From the IMG/VR virus record IMGVR_UViG_3300017771_002609, positions 1-51,563 of that record: a stretch of 51,563 nucleotides of DNA; one strand, 5' to 3'. The stretch is from a virus. Positions 22,262 through 32,500 of the stretch are shown here, piece after piece. The stretch's first letter is position 1. The number at the start of each line of letters is the position of its first letter. The notes below the pieces were generated by a model. That model did not search any database. It had not been told where the DNA came from and was given only the letters and a program-made list of their open reading frames with translations. The translations under genes and the position numbers were made by a program.

Positions 22262-23254
22262 TTATGATACAGGTCCACCCGTTGCACCGCCTATACTATA
22301 TTTAATAGTTGGTGAATCTACTGTGAAAGTATATCTTGCATATCCTACTCCAGAACCACCAGCACCACCCGTTGTTGTTGTACCCCCATCTGAACCACCG
22401 CCACCGCCTCCACCGGTATTTACTGTTCCAGCAGTTCCAGCTGGGCCGCCTCCGGCACCTGCACCTCCGCCGCCAGCTCCTCCTGCTCCTCCAGGTCTAC
22501 CTGCTCCTGTTATTCCACTTCCACCTCCGCCACCTGCTCTAGCTACAGGTGAACCTGAAATAGAAGATGTTGTTCCAGCACCTCCTGCTCCGCCTGCACT
22601 ACCTGGAGTTGGCGCTTCACCACCAACGGCGCCAGCACCGCCGCCACCACCTCCTGTTGTCCATGTTGCATTATCAGAGTGACCAGGACCGCCATTATTA
22701 CCTTGTGGGGGACTTGTAGGTGGGGTATTTCCAGCTCCACCTGCATAAGCATTATTAGGATAACCACCGGCTCCGCCACCAGAACCTCCAGCACCTCCAA
22801 CTGCTCTTGATCCTCCGTAACCACCGCCTGTTGAAACTATATCTGTAAAAGGTGATGGTGATGTAATAGATGAATCAGTACCTTTTGTTCCAGGATTAAA
22901 TGCACTAGAACCACCGGTGCCAGCAGCTCCGCCAGCACCAATTGTAAACTTGTATTCTTGGTCTTTAACTAAAGAAAGACCCGAAGTGAATCTAAATCCA
23001 CCTGCACCTCCACCGGCACCTCCAGCACCACCGCCTCCACCACCTCCAATTATTAAAAATTCTGCACCTGTCATGGCAAAACTTGGTATAAAATTAGCAG
23101 TAGATGTAAATTCATGAACAGCATTTGTACCATCTATTGTTTGCGTACCACCAGTTGAGTTTGTGGCCGCATTTGCTGTTCCTACAACATTGAGGGTATT
23201 TAATCCTATCGGGTATTGATAACCGAGTGGTCTAGCTTTGTGTTTAATTCCCAC
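22262..23254 (-). CDS. Glycine-rich tail-tip adhesin, third tandem copy
   Basis: A 330-residue protein of the glycine-rich family. It has a header (ARPLGYQYPIGLNT...ATNSTGGTQTIDG...VHEFTSTANF), the strand EFLIIGGGGGGG, then about 220 residues of glycine-rich repeats with short variable inserts, and an end YTFTVDSPTIKYSIGGATGGPV. Such repeats suit a polyglycine type II sandwich, the fold of gp38-type adhesins at the fibre tips of T-even-like phages such as Salmonella phage S16. It begins at GTG 23254, sharing one base with the stop of the previous copy. Receptor binding is inferred. Confidence 0.7.
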   Translation of the reverse strand: MGIKHKARPLGYQYPIGLNTLNVVGTANAATNSTGGTQTIDGTNAVHEFTSTANFIPSFAMTGAEFLIIGGGGGGGAGGAGGGAGGFRFTSGLSLVKDQEYKFTIGAGGAAGTGGSSAFNPGTKGTDSSITSPSPFTDIVSTGGGYGGSRAVGGAGGSGGGAGGYPNNAYAGGAGNTPPTSPPQGNNGGPGHSDNATWTTGGGGGGAGAVGGEAPTPGSAGGAGGAGTTSSISGSPVARAGGGGGSGITGAGRPGGAGGAGGGGAGAGGGPAGTAGTVNTGGGGGGGSDGGTTTTGGAGGSGVGYARYTFTVDSPTIKYSIGGATGGPVS

Positions 23255-24228
23255 TAAACTGGTCCTCCGTTGCTTCCATCTATATCATAAATAACTGAAT
23301 CACTAGTTTGTTCCATAACATATCTGAAAATTACAATTCCTGAACCGCCGGCGGCTCCTGTGCTATTATTATGTCCTGCGGCTCCTCCGCCTCCACCGGT
23401 GTTTACTGTTCCAGCAGATAGAGCTGCAGCTGCTACACCACCAGCACCACCTCCTCCTGCACCGCCAGGAGCTGGGGGTCCAGCATTACCACCTCCACCT
23501 CCGCCACCCGCTCTAGTTACGGGTGATGGGCCTGAAATAGAAGAAGCTACACCTGTTCCACCAGCACCGCCGCCACCTGAAGCACTTGCATTATAATTTG
23601 ATCCTACAGCACCAGCACCCCCGCCTCCACCTCCATGTAAATATGAACCAGGTGCATGATATCCAATCCCGCCATTATTACCTTGTGGAGGGCTTGTGGG
23701 TGGAGTATTACCTGCACCTCCAGCAATTTGAACACCTCCAGTACCACCGGCGCCACCCCCACCAGAACCACCAGCATTTCCTGCCGAACCGGCAGAAAAA
23801 GAACTTCCGCCTCCGCCACCTTCAGATTCTATTGTTGAAAAAGGAGCAGGTGCTGAAATTGTACTATTAACACCATCACTACCTCTTGCACCTGTAGCTC
23901 CGCCGGCCCCTACGGTTGCTGTGTGAGCTTTAGATGCAGTCATAGAAACTGTACCAAATCTATAACCTCCTGCACCTCCACCTCCGCCACCACCAGAACC
24001 GCCACCGCCACCGCCTCCTGCGATTACTAAGTATTCAACGTCCATATCAGCTGAGGGTGTAAAATCTGCCGTTGATGTAAATGTGTGAACAGCATTTGTT
24101 CCATCAACTGTTTGTGTACCACCAGTTGAGTTTGTGGCTACATTAACTGAAACTGAACCACCAATTCTTGTGCTTAAACCTATAGGATAAGCAAAACCCT
24201 CTGGTCTAAAAAAAGAATATCCTGCCAT
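23254..24228 (-). CDS. Glycine-rich tail-tip adhesin, second tandem copy
   Basis: A 324-residue paralogue of its neighbours: header FRPEGFAYPIGLSTRIGGS, then VHTFTSTADFTPSADMDVEYLVIAGGGGGGG, a long glycine-rich body and the end FRYVMEQTSDSVIYDIDGSNGGPV. The insert GGAGNTPPTSPPQGNNGG is shared exactly with the third copy. It starts at an ATG that overlaps the previous stop (TAATG). Base sequence in the header is nearly the same as in the first copy, pointing to recent duplication or gene conversion. Role as adhesin is inferred from composition and place. Confidence 0.7.
   Translation of the reverse strand: MAGYSFFRPEGFAYPIGLSTRIGGSVSVNVATNSTGGTQTVDGTNAVHTFTSTADFTPSADMDVEYLVIAGGGGGGGSGGGGGGGAGGYRFGTVSMTASKAHTATVGAGGATGARGSDGVNSTISAPAPFSTIESEGGGGGSSFSAGSAGNAGGSGGGGAGGTGGVQIAGGAGNTPPTSPPQGNNGGIGYHAPGSYLHGGGGGGAGAVGSNYNASASGGGGAGGTGVASSISGPSPVTRAGGGGGGGNAGPPAPGGAGGGGAGGVAAAALSAGTVNTGGGGGAAGHNNSTGAAGGSGIVIFRYVMEQTSDSVIYDIDGSNGGPV
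24121..24207. repeat. Direct repeat, adhesin header (copy in second gene)
   Basis: A stretch nearly identical in base sequence to 25091-25178, encoding the GLSTRIGGS and VNVATNSTGG header. A more diverged copy lies near 23147-23215, and a weaker one near 36345-36425. Such repeats can support recombination between tandem adhesin genes. Confidence 0.75.
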
Positions 24229-25214
24229 TATACAGGCCCTCCATTTGATCCACCTATATCATAAATTTCTGATACAAAATCTTGACTCATTACATAAGTA
24301 ATCTGAGCAAAACCTGACCCGCCAGCACTAGCATTTCTTTGCCCTCCTGGATTTGAAACGTGACCCCCGCCACCACCTCCTCCGCCACGATTGGCTGTAG
24401 CTGCAGCTGGGGCAGCTGCGTGATTACCACCAGCTGCACCGCCTCCATTACCTCCCGTTCCAGCAGGAGTTGAACCTGGATGTGTACCGCCACCGCCTCC
24501 GCCACCGTAATATTCTGGTGAACCAGTAAAAGTTATAGCTACACCGACACCGCCTGGTCCTCCTGTACCCGGAGTAGCGCCAGCTGTTCCTACTCCACCT
24601 GCACCTCCTCCACCACCGCCAGCTAAAGGCGCCCCATTTCCTCCAGCATAACCTTGAGCATTTCCTGCCACAGAGGGAGGTCCACCTGGAATTGCAGTCA
24701 TTCCTCCTCCACCGCCAGAACCACCAGCGTTAGCAGGAGTTGATGATTCACCAGCACCACCCCCACCACCTTCAGCAGTTAAGTTTGATGATGGTGTATT
24801 TGAATTAATTGTTACTGTGGTATTTGTGCCGTTTGCACCTTTTGTTCCAGTAGAAGTTGAACCGGCACCGCCAGCTCCTAGTGTAATAGTTAAAACAGCT
24901 CCTGGTGCTACTGAATAATCATTACCAATAATTACACCTCCAGCACCTCCACCTCCGCCAGCTTTTCCACCGCCAGCTCCACCAGCAACAAACATATAAG
25001 CAAAAGTATATGTGCCGGCTGAACTATTTGTAAAAGTACCTGATGAAGTATATGTGTGAACTGCGTTTGAACCAACTGCGGTTTGAACACCGCCAGTTGA
25101 ATTTGTGGCTACGTTAACTGATTCTGAACCACCAATTCTTGTGCTTAGACCTACTGGATATTTAAAACCCTGAGGTCTACCAATTTTCTTTGTGCTAAGA
25201 CGAGAAATTCCCAT
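24228..25214 (-). CDS. Glycine-rich tail-tip adhesin, first tandem copy
   Basis: A 328-residue glycine-rich protein: header GRPQGFKYPVGLSTRIGGSESVNVATNSTGG, strand AYMFVAGGAGGG, a body of GGGGGAGG-type repeats separated by short variable loops, and the end ITYVMSQDFVSEIYDIGGSNGGPV. It has the same layout as the 360-aa protein at 35452-36534. No Shine-Dalgarno sequence is seen before ATG 25214, so it may depend on coupling to the small gene ending 10 bases upstream. Likely a fibre-tip adhesin; three tandem versions could widen or switch receptor range. Confidence 0.7.
   Translation of the reverse strand: MGISRLSTKKIGRPQGFKYPVGLSTRIGGSESVNVATNSTGGVQTAVGSNAVHTYTSSGTFTNSSAGTYTFAYMFVAGGAGGGKAGGGGGAGGVIIGNDYSVAPGAVLTITLGAGGAGSTSTGTKGANGTNTTVTINSNTPSSNLTAEGGGGGAGESSTPANAGGSGGGGGMTAIPGGPPSVAGNAQGYAGGNGAPLAGGGGGGAGGVGTAGATPGTGGPGGVGVAITFTGSPEYYGGGGGGGTHPGSTPAGTGGNGGGAAGGNHAAAPAAATANRGGGGGGGGHVSNPGGQRNASAGGSGFAQITYVMSQDFVSEIYDIGGSNGGPV
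25091..25178. repeat. Direct repeat, adhesin header (copy in first gene)
   Basis: The partner of 24121-24207; the two differ at only scattered positions over about 87 bases and keep the same reading frame. Confidence 0.75.
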
Positions 25215-25223
25215 ATAAAATAA

Positions 25224-25553
25224 TTATGTAACTTCTGAACCAAATACATTAAATGATACGCCTAAAGTATTTGTGTTACATCTCACAACATCAGCTGCAT
25301 CCATTGTAAGTCCTAATGTTATACCAACAGCATCTGCTTGTGGTACAACACCACCTCTTACAATAAAGTGTTTGTCATTAGCAGTTTCACCATTTGGTGC
25401 AATCGCAATTGAATATGATGCGTTTGCAGCAGTTTGATTACAAACTGTGATTGACGATAACACAGCTGAGGTGCTACCTGGTACCGTGTATAGGTCTGCA
25501 AGGGTATTTGCACCTGGTTTTAATTGTCCTAATACTTTGTAAACTGTTGCCAT
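25224..25553 (-). CDS. Small beta-rich fibre-region protein, cassette B
   Basis: A 109-residue protein that is clearly a paralogue of the 112-aa protein at 36547-36885. Both have (V)YK/FKxLG, a Y.VP segment, SSITVCNQT.AN.SY, IVRG..VP.AD, LGLTM.A and end in FGSEV. This family of small beta proteins is common near fibre genes of tailed phages and may form a collar or trimer cap. Here it lies between a fibre protein and a glycine-rich adhesin, the same order as in cassette A. AGGATT serves as a weak ribosome-binding site. Confidence 0.75.
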   Translation of the reverse strand: MATVYKVLGQLKPGANTLADLYTVPGSTSAVLSSITVCNQTAANASYSIAIAPNGETANDKHFIVRGGVVPQADAVGITLGLTMDAADVVRCNTNTLGVSFNVFGSEVT

Positions 25554-25570
25554 TTGTTAATCCTATGATT

Positions 25571-26071
25571 TTACGTTTTAATAAAAATTAAATTGTTAGC
25601 TTCTTTGTATAGTCTTCCCGTTTCTGCCGAGCCGCCACCAGTTGGGATTCCAGAAAAATCTAAAGATGATACAGCTATATTTGCTACATTGATTACTCTA
25701 CCTTTGTTATTTACATTTACTGTATTTACAACAAGATTTGCTGTGCCACCATACTGACCTGATGTTACACCGGTTGGTAATAATTTTGCATCTGAAACGG
25801 ATAAATCTGATGGAGCTGAAGCAGTAACACCCATTGCAATATGTAAAATTTCAATATTATTAGTGCCAGTAAATGGGGCCGCATCAAAAGTTATTACTCT
25901 ATTATTTACAGCATAAGATTCTGTGGCCTGTCTAACACCATCTAAAAAAACTAATATAGCTGCAGGTGAACCTACAGGTATTTGCATATTGAATTGCGTT
26001 TCAGAGTTATCACCGCTAAAAGTGTCTATTAAAAAATTTGCAACTCTTGGTGGGTTTCCTAAGTATGGCAC
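25571..26071 (-). CDS. Tail-fibre shaft protein, cassette B
   Basis: A 166-residue fibre-type protein starting at GTG 26071 after an AAGGAT sequence. The first 90 residues (MPYLGNPPRVANFLIDTFSGDNSETQFNM...ILVFLDGVRQ) match the N-terminal module of many marine phage fibres, thought to attach to the baseplate or another fibre. The second half has the GQYGGTANLVVNTVNVNNKGRVINV shaft motif. It resembles the 171-aa protein of cassette A in layout. It opens cassette B and follows a CATAAATA octamer. Confidence 0.75.
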   Translation of the reverse strand: MPYLGNPPRVANFLIDTFSGDNSETQFNMQIPVGSPAAILVFLDGVRQATESYAVNNRVITFDAAPFTGTNNIEILHIAMGVTASAPSDLSVSDAKLLPTGVTSGQYGGTANLVVNTVNVNNKGRVINVANIAVSSLDFSGIPTGGGSAETGRLYKEANNLIFIKT

Positions 26072-26097
26072 GATTTATCCTTTTTATCTAATTCTTT

Positions 26098-26105
26098 TAT
26101 TTATG
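26098..26105 (-). promoter_or_regulatory. Late promoter-like octamer for adhesin cassette B
   Basis: CATAAATA on the minus strand overlapping the stop codon of the 155-aa gene; the leader to GTG 26071 holds AAGGAT. It would drive the fibre, small protein and three adhesin genes. Confidence 0.55.
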
Positions 26106-26568
26106 TAATATAAACAGAGGTATTTGGCATATCCACATTTGGCCAACCAGATTTAGTAGGTAAATCTCTCAATGCAGTTCTATAATTAGACCACTCAGTT
26201 TTTTTATCACTTGATAATGGTGAATCAGCAACTTGTGTCCAATCTGTTTCTGTCAATAACTTGTTTCTTTCAGTTCTTTTTTCTGTTGTTAATAATTCGT
26301 TTGTGGTATTAGCTGCATCAGACTTTTCTTGGTCTGTTAAGTTTACAACTTTTACTGTATAGACATAATCACCATCTACATAAGCATCAACTGCTTCTAA
26401 TCTTTGTGTTGCACGATTAAATGTTTTTGTTGATAAAACAAACTTGGCATTGTTTTGAGTCATCCACCCATCATCAGGACCTGAAGCTGGAAAAGATACA
26501 TTTGGATACATTGTTTTATAATGACCAATTTTTTGTATTATTGAATCTACTACAATTGCGATTAACAT
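26101..26568 (-). CDS. Phage tail assembly chaperone-like protein, 155 aa
   Basis: A 155-residue protein. Its C-terminal part, RNKLLTETDWTQVADSPLSS followed by KTEWSNYRTALRDLP, is the signature of the phage tail-fibre assembly chaperone family (R..LL..tDWtq..D.pl......w..YR.aLRDlp). Such proteins help fold or join fibre tips. It directly follows the giant LamG gene, a natural client. An AGGAG sequence precedes the ATG. The N-terminal domain (about 1-90) is beta-rich and may bind the fibre. Confidence 0.8.
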   Translation of the reverse strand: MLIAIVVDSIIQKIGHYKTMYPNVSFPASGPDDGWMTQNNAKFVLSTKTFNRATQRLEAVDAYVDGDYVYTVKVVNLTDQEKSDAANTTNELLTTEKRTERNKLLTETDWTQVADSPLSSDKKTEWSNYRTALRDLPTKSGWPNVDMPNTSVYIT

Positions 26569-26576
26569 TTTATCTC

Positions 26577-29500
26577 CTATGTATTTGCTGATTTGTTACC
26601 TGAAGCTACAATCATTGGTGTAAAGTTTGCTGTATATCTAGCGAAATTTTTAGTTACTCTTACTTCATCTAAAAATCCGTTAAACCCATATATTTGTGAA
26701 TTAGGTCCATTGAATGTTGAACCAAGAACAAATTCCCTATCTCTTTGTGTTGGGTAAGAAATATCTCTTACAGGGCCTTTTCTCTTACCATCTCTAAATA
26801 CGCTATGATTAGTTCCATCTTTTACTAAAGCTATATGATACCATTTATGAGTTTCTATCTCATCATCATCCCAATCATATGTACTTGCGTGATATGACAA
26901 ACGCCAATCATTATTACTTGAATCATAATAAAATTGATATTCAGATCCACTACCATATTTTGACCATAAAGTGTGTAGACCACTTAACTCTTCAAATTTT
27001 ACAAAAGCTTCCCATGTAAAGTCTTGGTCTTTTGCAGTAAATAAACTTTCTTGTGTTTCTGATTCTGGTATCTTAATGTAATCATTACCATCAAAATATA
27101 GACTACCAGTACCAAATTTTGTATTTGCAGCTCCAGTTGATATTTGTGCCTCTGTAACAGGTGTAAGTATATTTTTTCCAGTTGAATCATATATTCCACC
27201 ATTTGTAGCATTACAAAGGAATGCTACTGAATTACTATAAAATTGATAAGTATTGTTTCTTGGTGCTGTTGGTACAGTTGTTGATTCATCAGCGTAACCT
27301 TGTAACACATACAAGTTACTTATATAACCGTTCCAACATTCAGTTGCATTTGTATTACCACCAAAGGCAAAGAATTTATTTGTTAAATCTGTTGAATAAC
27401 TACCACTATCACTTGAAAATCTTTCATTACCATTTACCATACAGTAAAGAGTACCACTTTTTCTATAAAATTTAACATAAGTCCATTCTTTAAGTCTTAA
27501 TGTTATATTACTACCTGGATAAATTGGCCCACCACTACTGGTATAAACAATAACTTTTTGAGAACCATTAAATCCAAATGCCGGTTTAGCAGCGTCATTA
27601 TCTGCGCCAGTTCTAAATGAGAAGAAATAATCGTTGTCACCGCCAGAAATACGATACACCCATGCACCAATGGTGAAATCTCCTGTGCCTAGAGGTCTTG
27701 ATAAAAAACCTTTAACAGCATTTCCATCTCCTTCACCAAGATAAGAACCTCCATGATCATAAGGATCATATGATGTTTCTAATTTGAATGGGTAGAAAGG
27801 TTTAATTCTTACACCTCCTGCGTTTCCAGCTAAAGTCAAATCATGATCAATAGAACCATTGTCTTTAAATCGGTTTGATTGAAGTGCTAAAAGTTTAGTT
27901 TGAGCTCCTGTTGATGTAAGAGGTGCAGTTGGCGCTGTAGTTACACTTCTTCTAGCACCGTTAATCAATATAAAGTTACTCATATAACCTTTAAATGCAG
28001 TTTGCCCATCTCTTGTTCCTAAATTTACACCTGCAGCTGCAGCCATAATAGCAGATGAAGATGTAGCAGTTCCAACTTGAGCACCATCTATATAAACATA
28101 AAAATTATTACCATTTCTATCTACTTGTAACCATTGCCATCTATTGTTTACTATATCAGTAGAGAAGCTAATTGTTGTCCAACTACTTCCATCGAATGAT
28201 ATTAAAAGTTCATCATGTGCTAAGATGAAAGGAACATAACCACTTGTACCCATACAAGCAATAGCTGTTCTACCAGAAAGAGCACTTCCTTGAGGGAAAA
28301 CCCAAACACCTATTGTGAAATCATTAGTACCTAAATCATAATCATCATGGTCTGCGGTGTAAATGTTACTGCCACCATCAAACTCTGCACACCACCAACC
28401 ATCCGGTGGATAATGTGGGCCAAAACTACCTTGTGAAACATCTGTACCTACTGTTGTGAGAGTACAGGCGTTTGCACTTTCATCTATAAATCCAACATTA
28501 CGAATCGAACCTCTATATTTACCAGTCAATAATGTTGTTTGTTGTGCTATCTCTGTATTTGCAAATGGAAAAACTGGTCTTGTATTTGCATTATCAATTT
28601 CTGTTATTAGAAGCAAAGAATTAGATTTATCAACAAAGTTTGAAGATTGACAAGTTAATAGCACGGTGTTTGTTATTGCAGTAAGAGGTGCAGTTGGCAC
28701 AGTTGTATCTAAAGCTGTTCCTTTTACAAGTCTAACATTTGAAATATTCCCGATGAACGGGTTGTTAGCTTCACCATCAGTACCAATTGTAAATAAACCG
28801 GTTGATGTTGGTAAATTGGCCCCTACGCTTACAACTTCAGTACCATTAATATAAATTTTTAAAGTTGTATTACTGTGTGTATAAATTAATCTAAAATGAT
28901 ACCATTGACTTGCAACAAAACCTGGACCATAGTCACCATCACCCGCCGTTCCATTTACAGCAAAAAAGCCCACTTTATTGGCAGAATAGGCAGCGCTACT
29001 ATTCATATTAATACCGATACCCCATTTATTCACCGAACCTCCACCATTTGACATTCCAAATAAAACTCTAGCAGCAGAAGTTATGGTGGATAATCTAAAC
29101 CAACACTCTAAAGTATAATCTTCTGTTATACCACCCAAATTTGTGTTCGTAGAATTTGGTATTGTAAGACGATCAGATGTGCCATCAAATTGACCAGACC
29201 AGTACCCATCATCAAATGGATTGTCTGCGGATCTTATTACATCACCAGTTTTCGTTAATTCTAAATTTAAATATGAATTATCTTTTGTTACTTCTTTATC
29301 TTGACAAGCCAATAAGATTTGATCTCTTGAAAGTTCAGTTGAGAAAGGTCTTGACCGAGATATACGAGTGTCACCAGATATAGTTATTGCATTATTTCCT
29401 GTTGATTTATCAATAAAAGAACCAGATTGACAAATCAATAATTTCACATCACTTGCTGTGGCGCCCTGTGAAGTTGTTGTTAAATAGTCTGTTGGTGGGG

Positions 29501-32500
29501 TAAAAGATGAATTAGCAGTAGCATAAGTCGTGGGTATCGACCCAACAACTAATCTTAAATTTGAAACTTTACCAAAAGTGTCATGGCTACCAGTTGTTCT
29601 TTGATCGCCAACTGAAAAACCATTTAAAGTCGGGGTGCCCGTATTATAGACATGACCTTTCATCACACCATCAATATATCCTCTTATGTTATTAGAGCCA
29701 TCTCTTGTGATACAAATGTGAAACCACTCATTTAAACTTGTCCCTGATGCTACATCAAATACTGGTGATGTACCATTATAACTAAAATGAAAATCACCAG
29801 AATCTTGTATATTCAACTGAAACTGATCTGTTGTGTCGGTTGATACAATTATATCAGTTGAAGAATCTTGTTTCTTAAACCAAAGTTCTAAACTCCATTG
29901 TCCTGATAGAGCTGAAGTTACCGAAGGTATGTCTAAGTAATCATCTGTGCCATCAAAATGCACACTCCAATACCCATTATCATATGGGTTGAATGTGCTT
30001 ATTGCGGAATTTTTATTAGTCATACTATGATTCTTGTCGCTATTATCAATGAAAGTATTTGCTTGACAAGCTATGAGGCTTACTTCCGATGCTGTAGCAC
30101 CTTGAGATGTGTTAGATACAGGCTCTGTGGGTACAAGAAAATCACCTGTACCATAAACTCCTGTTCCTTTAATAATACGCAAGTTTGATACTTGCCCTGT
30201 GTACATTGATACAGTTGTTTGATCTACATTACCACCAATTGTAGCTCTTGCACTAGCATTGTTAAGATTGTCTGTTGAAGCAACAGTTGTTGAACTCATT
30301 TTACCATTAACAGCAAAATATAGAGTACCACTTATTCTCTGAATACACAAATGTTGCCAAGAATTTATCTTAACTGGTATATCACTTCCTGCTGTTTTAT
30401 TAGCACCAATATAACATCCTAACACTCCACTAAATAAAGTTATTGCAGATATATTATCTGTGCTTGAATTATTATTATATCTTAAATCTAAAATAACAGC
30501 AACTGATGGTATACTTTTAGGAAATGCCCAACACTCAACAGTAAAGTCTCCTGTGCCAAAAGCAAAATCAGAACTTGCTGCTGTTGTTAAATTATCACTA
30601 TTACCATCAAACTCAACAGAATGATTATTTACTGGCGCTGTACCTACTGTTGTAAATGGGGTATTTTGAATTTGTGTATTTGCTGTATATTTCGGAACAC
30701 CATTTAAGATGTTTAAGCCATGAATCTGACCTTGAAATTGTTGACCGCCTGATGGTTGATTCAAACTTATGTTAATATCACCATGTGAATAATTAACTGA
30801 GTCTGTGTAAACGTCACCCTCTCTTAGACCATCAAGATACATTGTGGTACTATTACCAGACCTAACAATAGCTAAATGATACCATTTACCAGTTGATAAA
30901 GCTCTTGATGTTATTGCAGCTGCTGTATTTACATACCATAAAATTTTCTTTGCACTATTTAAAATAATTGCTGGATATGCTCCATTAGCAACTCTCGCAT
31001 CATATAAAAGCATATCAGAGCCAGGCAAACCTGTTGCATTAAACCACATTTCAATTGTAAAATCGTTTGAATTTCTAAAAGCAAAATCATTTACGGGTAT
31101 CGGATTTGTATTTGCTAAATGGTCTGATCCATCAAAAAAAGTGCTAAATTGATTTGTTGCAATTGTACCTGAATTTGAGGTATTTGCATAAGATGGTGGT
31201 TGTAAATTAGGATGAAAAGAAGTATTTGATGTGTATTTTGCTCGACCTTTTTCTACACGGATATCAGACAGATATCCTATCCAAGGTTGTGAAATCGCAC
31301 CATCTCCAGCACCAATTATAAGTCTAGTGGGTGTATTTAAGTTATTTGTATCTGCGGCTGAGCCTTGTAATTCGCCGTTCATGAATATTCTTGATGTGCC
31401 ATTTTCTCTACAAAGTGCTATATGAGTCCATTCATTTTTTCTAATTTTTCTTGTTGAAGAAACAAGGAGACTACTATAATATAAACCAAGAATTTCTGAA
31501 GTAGGTTGTTTATAAAAATATATTTCTGTTCTATTGCCACCAGTTTGGCGAGTCATAATTCCTCTTTGGCCGGTGTCAGTTGACATATCATAACACCAAA
31601 GTTCATATGTAAAATCTTCTGTACCAAAAGTATACTTCTGTGTTGTATCGTTTGCTGCCACATAACCGGTACCATCAAGATAAATTGATCCAGTATTTGC
31701 ACTTGAATATATTTGTGTGTTACTTGTATCTGAAACAAGATTTGGAAAAGGTGTAAAAACGGATACTCTTGGTGTTCCAGTTGGCTCTAAGTCGAATTTA
31801 CTTAAACTATTGTCTTTAAATCTATTTGATTGTAAAGTTAAAAGTTTTACATCACTCGCAGATGTGCTTTGTGAAGTTGTCGTAAGTGGACTTGTGGGTG
31901 CTGTAAAAGCCGAGGTGTAAACAGCTGCGTGTGTAATTTTAAAATTACTTATATAGCCATCTAATGCGGTTGAATAATCTTCAGGATTTCGACCAATGCG
32001 AAAGGCTCCTGTCCAACCCGTTAAATTACCTGAAACTGTGCCGGTAGCCGATAAATCACCGTTGACATAGAGTTTAGATTCATTTGTTCCGGTGCCCTCT
32101 CGTACAAATGCGACATGAGCCCATTTATTTTGTATTGCAGCTCTTACACTTGTAGCGGTACTAAAGTTACCACCACCAACTGTTTGTTCAATAGTAAGTG
32201 CGCCATCACCACTATCATGTAAATTAATTTTTGAAGATCCCCCACCACCATTAGATAAACCCCAAACCGGTTGAAAAGCGTCAGGTCCAGCTATGTATAA
32301 AAAACACTCAACAGTTATAGGATTACCACTTACATCTATAACACTATTAGGCACCGTAATATAATCAGGTGTGCCGCCAAAAAATTCTACACTCCAAAAT
32401 CCATCACTATAATACCATGGACTAAAATTAGTACCATGAACATTCGTGCCTTCTATTTGTAGTTGTTGATCATTTGGGCCATCATCTGATATGGCTAAAT

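Noticed and set aside
22176-22682. Plus-strand proline-rich open frame of 168 codons over the glycine-rich adhesin gene
   Set aside because: It is the mirror of GGX codons on the coding strand (glycine GGN reads as proline or alanine on the other strand). No ribosome-binding site, and all neighbours are on the minus strand.
22300-25100. Glycine-codon repeats read as a possible CRISPR or tandem DNA array
   Set aside because: The repeats are short, irregular, in frame and encode glycine runs; there are no constant repeats with unique spacers.
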